DNA from: Fluviicola sp.
GTDB lineage: Bacteria > Bacteroidota > Bacteroidia > Flavobacteriales_D > Crocinitomicaceae
Assembly: GCF_029266855.1 (NCBI RefSeq)
Contig: NZ_JAQSWB010000011.1
Coordinates: 1-64,000 of the forward strand
Reading direction: 5' to 3'
Length of the DNA: 64,000 nucleotides
Part shown: positions 33,263 through 42,260 of the stretch, in pieces
Layout: each line of letters begins with the position of its first letter
Position numbering within the stretch: position 1 is the first letter of the stretch
Notes under the pieces: generated by a model
The model's input: only the letters and a program-made list of their open reading frames with translations
The model's database searches: none
Told to the model about the DNA's origin: nothing
Translations under genes and position numbers: made by a program

Positions 33263-35104
33263 ATGAACAACTTTATCTCCTTAACTCTCCTGGTTAGTCT
33301 ATTGGCATTTTCTACATTCGGGCAATCCGGTCCTGCCGGTGTCGGAACTTCTGCGACCAATGTTTTATGGTTAAAAGCAGATGCCGGTACAAGCACTTCC
33401 ACAAACGGCTCTCCAATTGCTTCGTGGAATGATCAATCCGGAAACGGTGTTGTATTGGGCCAGAGCAATACGTCACAACAACCTTTATTTGTAAGTTCCC
33501 TTATGAACGGGCTTCCTGCAATTGAATTCGACAATAATAACGGCACCGGGCAAAACGATTTTTTTTCAGCACCGGACAATCCCATTTTTGACAATACAAG
33601 CGGTTACAGTTTCTTCACGGTTACACGCATGAAAGGATTTGGAAATGCCCAGTCTATTATCAGTAAGCGAGTTAACTTTGGTAACGAAGAGGCTTTCATG
33701 ATCTTCTTTTATTCTGCAAATGAACTCACCATTGATATTGATAATGATAACAACCGGTTTTCCAGCAATACCGCAAATAATATTAATACCAATAAAATTT
33801 ACGATGTTTTCTATGATGGGACATTGACTTCGACTCAACGAACCTCCATTTATGATGAAGAGCAATTACTCATTACTTCTGCAGAAAGCAGTTCGATTAT
33901 CCCTGACAAAAATTCTCAGTTAACCGTCGGAGCCACTCATGTTGGTGATCCCAGATCTTTCAATGGCTATATCTCCGAAATCATCATGTACCGTACAAAA
34001 GTAAATGATGCGCAGCGAATCATAATCAATAACCATCTGTCGGCGAAATACGATATTGCTTTAAGCTCAAACGATTTTTATGCAGGTGATAATCCGGCAA
34101 ACGGAAATTACGACCGGAATATTTCAGGTGTCGGAAGAGATGCATCAGGTGGTTCGAATCCCCAATTCGATCCGTCAACTTGTGCCGGAATGGGAATTCA
34201 ATCGGTTTCCGGTTTGGATAATACGGACTACATTCTTGCCGGACATGCCTCACCGGCAAACAGTGAAGTCACAACAGATGTTGTCGGCATAAGCGGAACA
34301 AATGTTTCACGCTGGCAGCGTATCTGGTACATTGATATAACCAATACAGGCACCGCAACTACCGCGAATCTGACTTTCGATATGAGCGATGCCGGAATGG
34401 CGGGTGTTAATCTCGGTGTGACTTCAAATTACATACTGGTTTACCGTTCCGGACAAACGGGATTCTGGACAGAAATTGCAGCAGCAAGCTCCATTGCCGG
34501 AGATCAGATCGTATTCTCAAACCAAAGTCTAACACAGGATGGTTACTATACTTTGGCCACCAAAGATTTTACTGTGAGTCCGCTGCCGGTTGAATTAGTT
34601 TATTTTGATGCTGCTTTGACGAACGGGCAGGTTGCTTTAACCTGGCAAACAGCAAGCGAATTCAACAGCAGTTATTTTGATGTGTTGAGATCGGATGATG
34701 CCAAAAACTGGTCAAGCATCGGAACAGTGGCAGCCGGCGGAACTTCTCAAACAAGTCTTGATTATTCTCTTTTGGATCAATCTCCCTTACCGGGCGTTTC
34801 ATACTACCGTTTAAAACAAGTTGACTCAAACGGATCCTTCGACTTATCGGAAATTCAATCTGTAAACAACAGCCGTAAAGTGAACCAGGTAAAAATTTAC
34901 CCGAATCCTGCGGACAAAGGTTTGGTGACCGTTGCTTCTGATGAACCGATTACAGATCTTATTGTTTTCAATGCTTTAGGAAAAGTGGTTTTCGAAAAGA
35001 AACTTGATTCGGATGACACCTATCTGCTCGACACGCAATCCTTTGAATCCGGAATGTACTGGATCAACCTGAACGGGGAGAACTACAAACTGATTGTTCG
35101 GTGA
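33263..35104 (+). CDS. T9SS-secreted LamG/concanavalin-like surface protein
   Basis: A 613-aa protein with signal peptide (1-20, ending STFGQ). Residues about 30-260 match a jellyroll (LamG-like) domain opening with VLWLKADAGTSTSTNGSPIASWNDQSGNG, seen in many Bacteroidota surface proteins; a middle beta domain about 270-430; an Fn3-like domain LPVELVYFDAALTNGQVALTWQTASEFN (about 442-535); and a type A T9SS sorting domain (KIYPNPADKGLVTV to the C-terminus). Sugar or cell-surface binding is inferred. Own promoter and terminator, so monocistronic. Confidence 0.85.
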   Translation: MNNFISLTLLVSLLAFSTFGQSGPAGVGTSATNVLWLKADAGTSTSTNGSPIASWNDQSGNGVVLGQSNTSQQPLFVSSLMNGLPAIEFDNNNGTGQNDFFSAPDNPIFDNTSGYSFFTVTRMKGFGNAQSIISKRVNFGNEEAFMIFFYSANELTIDIDNDNNRFSSNTANNINTNKIYDVFYDGTLTSTQRTSIYDEEQLLITSAESSSIIPDKNSQLTVGATHVGDPRSFNGYISEIIMYRTKVNDAQRIIINNHLSAKYDIALSSNDFYAGDNPANGNYDRNISGVGRDASGGSNPQFDPSTCAGMGIQSVSGLDNTDYILAGHASPANSEVTTDVVGISGTNVSRWQRIWYIDITNTGTATTANLTFDMSDAGMAGVNLGVTSNYILVYRSGQTGFWTEIAAASSIAGDQIVFSNQSLTQDGYYTLATKDFTVSPLPVELVYFDAALTNGQVALTWQTASEFNSSYFDVLRSDDAKNWSSIGTVAAGGTSQTSLDYSLLDQSPLPGVSYYRLKQVDSNGSFDLSEIQSVNNSRKVNQVKIYPNPADKGLVTVASDEPITDLIVFNALGKVVFEKKLDSDDTYLLDTQSFESGMYWINLNGENYKLIVR

Positions 35105-35118
35105 ATTATAAATGGTTT

Positions 35119-35160
35119 AATTATCAAGGGAATAGAGTAATAAAGATCCCCTTGATAATT
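35119..35160. terminator. Bidirectional terminator, 12-bp stem
   Basis: AATTATCAAGGG (35119-35130) pairs perfectly with CCCTTGATAATT (35149-35160) over an 18-nt loop, between two convergent genes. Confidence 0.8.
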
Positions 35161-35185
35161 TATAATTGATCATTTTTAATTTTGT

Positions 35186-36040
35186 TTATATTCTGATTCC
35201 AACCACACAAATATCATCCACCTGTTCTTGCTTTCCCTTCCAGTTATTGTAATTCAAAAGCAACTCTGTTCGCTGTTTCTGTAATTCGAAATCACAGATC
35301 GAGGTAAGTAGATTCCGGAATCGTTGTCTGTTGAATTTTTTTACATTTTCTCCCCCGAACTGGTCCGTATACCCATCCGAAAAAAGGTAAAACTGATCTC
35401 CTTCCTGTAAGCCGAAGTGAATCGTTTCAAACTCTTTTGATTCTTTTGAAGCATGTCCTATTGAATCCAGGCCTTTTTTAAATTCTATTAATTCGCCCTC
35501 TCTTACAAGAACCAATGGCCTTCCTGCACCGCAAAATGATCCTTTCATTTGAGTGAGGTTGAACTTACAAAACACCAGATCCATCCCATCTCTGGTTGTA
35601 CCTTCCGTTAAATGCTCATTGAACAAACTGGTCAATTCAAGATCCAATAATGCAACAATTTTTGCGGGATCCGACAAGCCCTCCAGCCGGATAATTTGTC
35701 GTAGCAGGGCATTCCCCGCAATATTCACCATTGCTCCGGGGACACCATGTCCCGTACAATCGCCAACAGCAAAATACACCTCATCGTGGTGTTGGAAAAT
35801 CCAATAGAAATCACCGCTTACAATATCCTTTGGCTGAAAAATAACAAAAGCGTCCGAAAATATATTTTGGAAGACCCGCTCATTTGGCAAAATACTTCGC
35901 TGTAAACTTCCTGCATAACGCATACTTTCATGCAAAGTTTTAGCTTGTTGTTCCAAATAAGTAATTCGACTGGCAAGTTCTCCTGAAACCAAATTGGGTT
36001 CTGATAACTGAACTTGCTCTTCCAAAACGAGCGTATTCAT
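35186..36040 (-). CDS. PP2C-type SpoIIE/RsbU serine/threonine phosphatase
   Basis: A 284-aa phosphatase. A coiled coil (about 20-45) links to the SpoIIE domain with the metal-binding motifs KDIVSGDFYW (D77) and GDCTGHGVPGA (D94), then DGMDLVFCKFNL and FYLFSDGYTDQFGG. Such enzymes dephosphorylate anti-sigma-factor antagonists in partner-switching pathways. Unlike many Bacteroidota homologues it lacks an N-terminal TPR or 7TM sensor, so input must come via a partner. No antagonist or kinase gene is adjacent. Confidence 0.92.
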   Translation of the reverse strand: MNTLVLEEQVQLSEPNLVSGELASRITYLEQQAKTLHESMRYAGSLQRSILPNERVFQNIFSDAFVIFQPKDIVSGDFYWIFQHHDEVYFAVGDCTGHGVPGAMVNIAGNALLRQIIRLEGLSDPAKIVALLDLELTSLFNEHLTEGTTRDGMDLVFCKFNLTQMKGSFCGAGRPLVLVREGELIEFKKGLDSIGHASKESKEFETIHFGLQEGDQFYLFSDGYTDQFGGENVKKFNRQRFRNLLTSICDFELQKQRTELLLNYNNWKGKQEQVDDICVVGIRI

Positions 36041-36295
36041 CGTGTAAAAAATAAAATTGAAAAACTGATTGTTTGTTGAAGGATTTTCAGAGGATCAACA
36101 ACCTCCATCGCTAGTTAGACCCTACAGAAACGGGTCATCATTCGCATACGCCAAATGGGATGGAACGAAAAAATTTGATATGTGGAAATGAATTTCACGA
36201 AACAAAACTAATCAATTTTTGAATGGATCTGCTTTTCGACCGGATTAATTATTCTATGGGATAACTGATCGATTGGTCTTTTTGCGAATTTGTCC

Positions 36296-37402
36296 TCATA
36301 AAAATCCGATTTCCTGGAGTGCCGATTTTAGTTTTTCAAGACCAAATTCCGTTTCCAGTTCTTCCAATCTGTATGCAGGTCTATGGCTCAATTTCAGGAC
36401 CAGATCAATTTTATCAGCCAAAGGCAAAACAGGATCCCAAACCTCACAATGTTTTTCCAGGACAGGGATTCCAAGGAGTTCCCTCGTAGCAATACATGGT
36501 TTTCCGGAAAGCAAAGCACGAATTACTTTCAGTTTGATTCCGCTCGTTTTGAATCCTATCAGTAAATGGACGGAGCAACTGCGCATGAGCTCATTCAAAT
36601 CGGAATCATTCGGGTTTGCAATGCATTCCCAGCCCTGAGACTGAATTTTTTTGATTAAATGGGCACTTGGATTCTTGCCTGCAATTACTACCGGAATTTC
36701 CAATTTTTTACGCCTGTTTTCGCGAATTACCGCATCGATTGCCTCCTGGTTTTCCGGAACGGATAAATTTCCGTGAAAAAGAACAAATGTCTTTCCTTCT
36801 GCCGGTTCAAGAATCAGATCCGCATCGATCGTGACAGGTAAATAACTTGCCTGAAAACCCAATTGATTGTAATAATCCCGGTCATTTTCCGAGATACATA
36901 AAAGCGGAACCTTTTTCAATTTGTTTTCGTGCTTTCGAAGTTTCCGGGATTCCAAACCAAAGAACAAACGCTCGGAGACCGTTTTTGCATCCTTCGCCAA
37001 ATCACGGTAATACTGCCACTCGATATTGTGCATCCGGACAGCTACTTGTTTCTGATTTTTGATTAATTCGTCCACCCAAAAAGCACAATGCTGTCCTTCC
37101 AGTAAAACCGGACCTCCATTTGCCAATAGGCGGCTTAAAAGCATTTCAGAGTTCCTGCTTTTCACAATGTAGGGCAGATTCGAAAAAGCAGATTTCACCC
37201 CGTTTTTCCGATCGTAATAATAAACCTCATTTGCAATATCAGAGAAGTCGTGGTTTCTCCCCCTACCGTATTCGTAACAATGAAGAATCACGGAATACCC
37301 CAAATTCTTTAATCCCTTCGCTCTCAGATAAACATCCAGAACACCGCCATAATCGGGCGGAAACGGTACATCGAAGGAAACGATATGGATTTGCTTATTC
37401 AT
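36296..37402 (-). CDS. Glycosyltransferase, GT-B fold (GT4-like)
   Basis: A 368-aa cytoplasmic glycosyltransferase: N-terminal lobe FDVPFPPDYGGVLDVYLRAKGL is the acceptor-side signature seen in GT4-like enzymes, and the C-lobe has FVLFHGNLSVPENQEAI and a KTSGIKLKVIRALLSGKPCIATRELLG segment that replaces the EX7E motif, with poor conservation. The sugar is unknown. It overlaps the upstream glycosyltransferase by 8 nt and is the third gene of a transcript starting with the T9SS protease. Confidence 0.82.
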   Translation of the reverse strand: MNKQIHIVSFDVPFPPDYGGVLDVYLRAKGLKNLGYSVILHCYEYGRGRNHDFSDIANEVYYYDRKNGVKSAFSNLPYIVKSRNSEMLLSRLLANGGPVLLEGQHCAFWVDELIKNQKQVAVRMHNIEWQYYRDLAKDAKTVSERLFFGLESRKLRKHENKLKKVPLLCISENDRDYYNQLGFQASYLPVTIDADLILEPAEGKTFVLFHGNLSVPENQEAIDAVIRENRRKKLEIPVVIAGKNPSAHLIKKIQSQGWECIANPNDSDLNELMRSCSVHLLIGFKTSGIKLKVIRALLSGKPCIATRELLGIPVLEKHCEVWDPVLPLADKIDLVLKLSHRPAYRLEELETEFGLEKLKSALQEIGFL

Positions 37403-38519
37403 GAACTTTCGGATAGAATTCGTTTAACTGCTGTACTTCTACTTCCCAATTTTCTTTGCCGGCTGCAATTTTACAATTGCTTTTCCAGGATGCTATCAAC
37501 TCCGGATTATTGAGAATCGATTGAATTTGATTTGCAAGGTGCTCAGGTTCAAAATCCGTCACAATTTCGCCTACTTCATATTCTTTAACCAGCTTCGAAA
37601 CCTCCACCAGGTTTGAACAAATAACGGGTGTAGAAGTATGAATATAATCGAAGATCTTGTTTGGTAAGGAAAATAAATAATTGGGATTAGTAGGCTGGTC
37701 GAAACTTAAACCCAGATCAGCCTGTTGTGTAAATTGGAGTAATTCCCGGTAAGGACGTTTACCGAAGAAAAGCACCAAATCCTGCCATTTCTCAATTTCT
37801 ACCAGTCTTTGCATTTCGGGAATAATATCGCCACCGCCCACGATGATCAGAACAGTATTCTCCAAAAAAGGAATCATGCGGATCGCTTCTTCCACTCCCC
37901 TGTCGACATTCAATCCGGCGCCCTGCATAATCAGGACATGTTTTCCCTCAGGAATACCGAGTTCTTTTTTTGACCGGATGACAGTCGGATTCCAGAGAGG
38001 AGAAACATTCCGGACCACCTTCAGCTCTACTCCATATTTTTCCCGGTATTTCCGGGCAATCGAATGATTAACAGTACTTACATATCGGAGTTTAGGGAAT
38101 ATAAATCGCTCGATGCGTTCCCAGACCGCTTTAACTTTTGGCCTGCTGATTAACTCCGGAACCTCTGTAAAATATTCATGTGAATCGTAAACCAATTTCT
38201 TCCTTTTCAGCTTGGAAACCAGGTAATTTGGGAGAAGTGTGTCCAGGTCATTTGCCACCAGGATGTCGGATGAACGAAACAGGAGAAACCAGAACAGCCG
38301 GAAATTGAACCAGGCATAGAACAGTGCTCCTTTTTCAAAAAACATCCTGAATCGTTTAGTGCGGTAGCTCCGGTATTCCATTTCCTGGCTTGACCGGAGT
38401 TTTCGTCCTACCAACAAGACATCATATCCCCGACTTTCAATAAATGAACATACTTTATGAACACGCTGATCGGTGTTCAAATCATTGATAACGCTAACGA
38501 TAACGGTTGGTTTCTTCAA
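37395..38519 (-). CDS. Glycosyltransferase, GT-B fold (GT4-like)
   Basis: A 374-aa glycosyltransferase with N-terminal VSVINDLNTDQRVHKVCSFIESRGYDVLLVGR, the pattern of Bacteroidota group 1 transferases, LVANDLDTLLPNYLVSKLKRKKLVYDSHEYFTE, and the C-lobe SLPNKIFDYIHTSTPVICSNL with EX7-like spacing. It starts 1 nt after the stop of the T9SS protease gene and overlaps the next transferase by 8 nt, so the three are co-translated. Polysaccharide or glycoprotein synthesis is inferred; the product is not known. Confidence 0.87.
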   Translation of the reverse strand: MKKPTVIVSVINDLNTDQRVHKVCSFIESRGYDVLLVGRKLRSSQEMEYRSYRTKRFRMFFEKGALFYAWFNFRLFWFLLFRSSDILVANDLDTLLPNYLVSKLKRKKLVYDSHEYFTEVPELISRPKVKAVWERIERFIFPKLRYVSTVNHSIARKYREKYGVELKVVRNVSPLWNPTVIRSKKELGIPEGKHVLIMQGAGLNVDRGVEEAIRMIPFLENTVLIIVGGGDIIPEMQRLVEIEKWQDLVLFFGKRPYRELLQFTQQADLGLSFDQPTNPNYLFSLPNKIFDYIHTSTPVICSNLVEVSKLVKEYEVGEIVTDFEPEHLANQIQSILNNPELIASWKSNCKIAAGKENWEVEVQQLNEFYPKVHE

Positions 38520-38520
38520 T

Positions 38521-41007
38521 CTATAGTTTTACGATTCGTGCAATGCGCTGAATAGTTCCGTCCGAGATTCGAATGTGATAGCTGCCCTTTGCAACCTTAT
38601 TCAAATCGAAGATTACTTCACTACCAGTGATGTTCTTTTGAGTTTGGATGATTTTGCCGGTCATATCCATAAGTTCAAGTGAGATCGTTCCGCTTTCAAT
38701 CCCGGAAAGATTCACTCTGACTTCATCAAATGCCGGGTTCGGATAAATTACAACCGCATCCAGGTGATTTTGCTCGATTCCCAATGAATTTGAAAGGATG
38801 ATGTTATAATCCTCCACTTCCCCGTAATTGGTAACTCCGCAAGGAGTTATCGGACCCTCTCCTCCCTGTTCTGCGTTAAAAACAATACGAGTGCGCATTT
38901 TGACTATTCCCGTTACTGCACCTGCAGGAACTGTAAAATTGAACACCAGGGATGAACCGGATGTTATCGATACAAAAGCGATTCGCTCATCTGCATCATC
39001 AAAATCGAAATCACTGTTGAAATCAATCCATGCAGCAATCTCATCACCAATATAGGCGCTTCCGGGAGCATCGCCTGTTATTTGCGGAATAATCGCAATG
39101 TCGTAGGATTGACCTTTGATCAAAGTGGTGCTTAAATTATAATCTGTATAGTTGGTGCACTCACTTTCGTTATTGATTGTTTCCAGGATTACTTTTTGGA
39201 TAAATTCATCACAATAGGTAGATGTTGCCGTGCATGGAGCTGTTGCTGTTGTCACGAAAATGTAATCTGTTTTCAATTCAACATCAGAACCCGCCGCATT
39301 TGAAACAGTCAATTCAACGGTATAATTTCCCGCAGTTGAAAAAGTTACCTGCGGATTTTGTGACGATGCGCTTGTTCCACCGGTGTATGCCCAGCCATTT
39401 GCAGGTGTAATTTGCCACGCCCAACTGGTGGGGTTTCCCGTAGAAAGATCTGTGAATTGGGATGTTCCTCCCACACTAACAGTTGTTGGGTTTGCACTAA
39501 ATTGAGCTACGGGTGCATTTGGCGCAACAGTACATGGAGCTGACCTTCCAGGCAAAAAAGTTACTCCTGTATTGTTCGGATCCAGCCAGGGTTTTAACTG
39601 CGCATTTGGAGTCGTGCCGTTTTGGTCCCAATCGAAATAAAACTTTCCATACAAATCATGCTTATCCGGGCCGGTTCCTGCTCCTGCTCCATTAGCAACA
39701 CAAGCGGAAGCACCGCCGGAAAGCTGTCCGACTATTCGCCCCAAAGCATTAAATACAGGTGAGCCGGAGGATCCTCCCTCTGTAACTCCATGACCATTTG
39801 CAGTTGTTGACCAGAAAACTTTCCAATGGGCATTCGGGGCCCCGCCATTATATGTTTCGCTTGTTAATGCCTGCGTATAAGTAGATATTTTCTTAGCACT
39901 TCCGGCAGGATGATGGATTCCCACACCACTTGCGGAAGCATAGTTTGTTCTGTCCCAACCCGCGTAAAACGCTTCGTATGAAGCCGGAGGCTGAGAGCTT
40001 AATTCAACCAAATAAAAATCAGAGCCCGCAACCTGGTATGGCTGCGGAGGATTATTTAAGGTCCCATTTCCCGAAGAAGCCCGCACGGTACCTCCTGTCA
40101 TTGTTTTCGTTCCTTTTGAAGGGTCATTGTAATTTGCCGTACCGGGTGCACAAGTGTTTTTTTGATATTTCCAGTACCAAACCCATGTTGCAATGGATTG
40201 GCCCGCTACCCTTTCACCGCAATGCCAGGCAGTGAGAATATAGGGCTTACAATCAGCTGCAGTATTGTTGATAGTAGAAGCAGAACAAACATACGTAGAC
40301 GTTCCATCATTAAAAGTATAGTGAACAACAGACTTGATCTGATTGTTCCAGGTATTTCCCTCCGAACAGGCAACATCTACTTCACAGCTCCCGGCCTTTG
40401 CGTGAACAGACTCCTCTGCAATAAATGCATTTACATGTTCCTCCACTCCACGGTAGAAATAAACCACTTCACTGATATTGAAAACCGGAGTTTCCTGAAC
40501 CCACGATGGGGCACTGTATTCCAAATACAACTTCTCTCCCTGAACCATTTCCATAGCCTGAAAATCATCCGTCGCAGAAGTATAAGCTCCCAGAATTTGT
40601 TTCCCGTTCTCATTATATGCAAACAACTTTCCGCCTGCCGGGATTTGGACAGCTTCTGAAAAATACAAGCCAAGGGCTAGCGCATCTTTTCCTGAAATAA
40701 CCAGCCTCCAAACTTTCGTACCATTGGAGAGTAAAGTCCAGGTTCCGGAATTATTTATGGTAATTGAAACAGGAACATTCAGACCTACACGATAAGCTCC
40801 TTTTGGGTCATTTGCCAGATCGACTGTTTTTGCTGCTGCAATATCGGGTTTGCTCAGTGTGTAAACGGGTGGGGAATATTGAAATGGAGCACTGCCCGCA
40901 GTAGTCACTTTTTGTAACCCTACCGGAAGACCTCCTTCGCTGAGCTGTGCAATTAATGCTGTATTAAGAGACATGAAAATGCCAAGCATTAAAAGATATT
41001 TTAGCAT
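38521..41007 (-). CDS. T9SS-secreted trypsin-like serine protease with PKD and GEVED domains
   Basis: An 828-aa secreted protease, start at ATG 41007 (a TTG 10 codons upstream was rejected). Signal peptide to about residue 20; prodomain; lysyl-endopeptidase-like S1 domain with H262 (ILTAWHCG), D330 (GSDFYLVEL) and S414 (GGSSGSPVF), the expected triad; a PKD domain (about 498-585, QFSANPTTVSVGG..FTDLSTG); a GEVED-type domain (about 590-745, GEVEDYNI); and a type A sorting domain (VVIYPNPAFDEV to the end). It likely degrades extracellular protein at the cell surface. Unusually, two glycosyltransferases follow in the same operon. Confidence 0.92.
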   Translation of the reverse strand: MLKYLLMLGIFMSLNTALIAQLSEGGLPVGLQKVTTAGSAPFQYSPPVYTLSKPDIAAAKTVDLANDPKGAYRVGLNVPVSITINNSGTWTLLSNGTKVWRLVISGKDALALGLYFSEAVQIPAGGKLFAYNENGKQILGAYTSATDDFQAMEMVQGEKLYLEYSAPSWVQETPVFNISEVVYFYRGVEEHVNAFIAEESVHAKAGSCEVDVACSEGNTWNNQIKSVVHYTFNDGTSTYVCSASTINNTAADCKPYILTAWHCGERVAGQSIATWVWYWKYQKNTCAPGTANYNDPSKGTKTMTGGTVRASSGNGTLNNPPQPYQVAGSDFYLVELSSQPPASYEAFYAGWDRTNYASASGVGIHHPAGSAKKISTYTQALTSETYNGGAPNAHWKVFWSTTANGHGVTEGGSSGSPVFNALGRIVGQLSGGASACVANGAGAGTGPDKHDLYGKFYFDWDQNGTTPNAQLKPWLDPNNTGVTFLPGRSAPCTVAPNAPVAQFSANPTTVSVGGTSQFTDLSTGNPTSWAWQITPANGWAYTGGTSASSQNPQVTFSTAGNYTVELTVSNAAGSDVELKTDYIFVTTATAPCTATSTYCDEFIQKVILETINNESECTNYTDYNLSTTLIKGQSYDIAIIPQITGDAPGSAYIGDEIAAWIDFNSDFDFDDADERIAFVSITSGSSLVFNFTVPAGAVTGIVKMRTRIVFNAEQGGEGPITPCGVTNYGEVEDYNIILSNSLGIEQNHLDAVVIYPNPAFDEVRVNLSGIESGTISLELMDMTGKIIQTQKNITGSEVIFDLNKVAKGSYHIRISDGTIQRIARIVKL

Positions 41008-41034
41008 TGTGCTTATATTTATGTGTAGTTTTCT

Positions 41035-41066
41035 CAAAATTACACTCTTTTAACACAAGAAACCAA
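41035..41066 (-). promoter_or_regulatory. Promoter of the T9SS protease operon
   Basis: The minus strand reads TTG (41066-41064), 21 nt, TAATTTTG (41042-41035), fitting the Bacteroidota consensus, with a leader of about 27 nt to ATG 41007. It shares a 92-bp intergenic space with the divergent response regulator gene. Confidence 0.65.
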
Positions 41067-41099
41067 CTTGAAAACGCTTTTTTATAGAAGTTTGTCGTT

Positions 41100-41792
41100 A
41101 TGGATAAGGTATTAGTTATCGAAGACGAGCAAAGTTTGCTTGAGATGATTCAATTTAACCTGGAACTGGAGGGATATTCCGTGACCACAATTAACAATGG
41201 CAGGGAGGCCCTGGCAATGAAAAATCAGTTGGATAACTACGATCTTGTTATCCTGGACGTCATGTTGCCGGAAGTAAGCGGCCTGGATATTTGCCGGGCG
41301 TACAGAGAAGTTTCCACAGTTCCGATTATTTTTATTTCTGCCAAAGGAAACACAATTGACCGGGTTGCCGGGTTGAAATTAGGAGCAAATGACTATTTAC
41401 CGAAACCTTTTGATTTGGAAGAATTCATTTTGCGTTGTTCGGTTTTGGTTCAGCCAAATAAAAAACAAATGGTACTTCCTTCGGAGATAAAAATCGGGAA
41501 CTACCGCGTATTACCCGCATCATTTGAAGTGGAAAATATGATTTCCGGCGAAAAACAGGAACTGAGTAAACGCGAAATGGAACTGATCCAATTGTTTTAC
41601 CTGAAAAAAGATCAGGTCGTTTCCCGCGATGAAATTCTCACCACTTTGTGGACCAACGATCAATTTCCAACCGGGCGAACGATCGATAATTACATTTTGA
41701 GTTTCCGGAAACTATTTGAAGAGGATCCGAAGAATCCCCAGTTTTTTCATTCCATCCGCGGTGTCGGATATAAATTTACCTTACTTGATTAA
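41100..41792 (+). CDS. OmpR-family response regulator, no adjacent kinase
   Basis: A 230-aa two-domain regulator: receiver (1-118) with E8/D9 acidic pair, phosphoacceptor D53 (LVILDVMLPEVSG), ISAKG and KPFD; and a winged-helix DNA-binding domain (about 125-230) with REMELIQLFYLKKDQVVSRDEILTTLW and the RTIDNYILSFRKLFE recognition-helix region. No histidine kinase gene lies nearby, so its kinase is elsewhere. Being divergent from the protease operon across 92 bp, it might regulate that operon; inference only. Confidence 0.94.
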   Translation: MDKVLVIEDEQSLLEMIQFNLELEGYSVTTINNGREALAMKNQLDNYDLVILDVMLPEVSGLDICRAYREVSTVPIIFISAKGNTIDRVAGLKLGANDYLPKPFDLEEFILRCSVLVQPNKKQMVLPSEIKIGNYRVLPASFEVENMISGEKQELSKREMELIQLFYLKKDQVVSRDEILTTLWTNDQFPTGRTIDNYILSFRKLFEEDPKNPQFFHSIRGVGYKFTLLD

Positions 41793-41795
41793 TCC

Positions 41796-41803
41796 TATCT
41801 TTG
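41796..41803 (+). promoter_or_regulatory. Minus-7 box TATCTTTG, 4 nt before ATG
   Basis: TATCTTTG is followed by CAAC and the ATG of the dCMP deaminase gene at 41808. It starts 4 nt past the response regulator stop, so an internal promoter giving a leaderless transcript is likely. Confidence 0.6.
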
Positions 41804-41807
41804 CAAC

Positions 41808-42260
41808 ATGGTTGTAGAACTTGACAGAGAAATAACAGAAGAAAAAAAATTGCGGTACGACAAAGCCTATTTAAGAATGGCCCAAACCTGGGCAGAATTG
41901 TCGCATTGTGAACGTAAAAAAGTTGGAGCGCTCATTGTACGTGATGGGAGAATTATTTCCGACGGATATAATGGAACACCGGCAGGTTTTCCGAATTGCT
42001 GTGAAGATCAACAGGGAAACACGGAATGGTATGTGTTGCATGCAGAAGCAAATGCAATCCTGAAAGTGGCCCGCTCTACAAATGATTGCAGTGGTGCTAC
42101 ACTTTTTATTACCTTGTCGCCATGTAAAGATTGCAGTAAGCTGGTTTTGCAAGCCGGAATTAAAAGAGTTGTTTATATGATGGAGTATAAAGATACCACT
42201 GGCGTTGATTTCCTCAAAAGCGCGGGTGTTGAAGTTGTTCACATCGCAGACCCAAACTAA
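41808..42260 (+). CDS. dCMP/deoxycytidylate deaminase family protein
   Basis: A 150-aa zinc deaminase converting dCMP to dUMP for thymidylate synthesis (ComEB/DCTD type). The zinc site is H78-A-E80 (LHAEANAIL) and PCKDC (C106, C109), and SDGYNGTPAGFPNC is the substrate loop conserved in dCMP deaminases. Normal length. It has its own probable promoter and is immediately followed (0 nt) by the S41 protease. Complements dut at 27 kb in dUMP supply. Confidence 0.93.
   Translation: MVVELDREITEEKKLRYDKAYLRMAQTWAELSHCERKKVGALIVRDGRIISDGYNGTPAGFPNCCEDQQGNTEWYVLHAEANAILKVARSTNDCSGATLFITLSPCKDCSKLVLQAGIKRVVYMMEYKDTTGVDFLKSAGVEVVHIADPN

Noticed and set aside
35104-36295. Possible partner-switching operon around the SpoIIE phosphatase
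   Set aside because: No antagonist, anti-sigma or sigma gene adjoins it; the 255 bp upstream (36041-36295) hold nothing I can identify.
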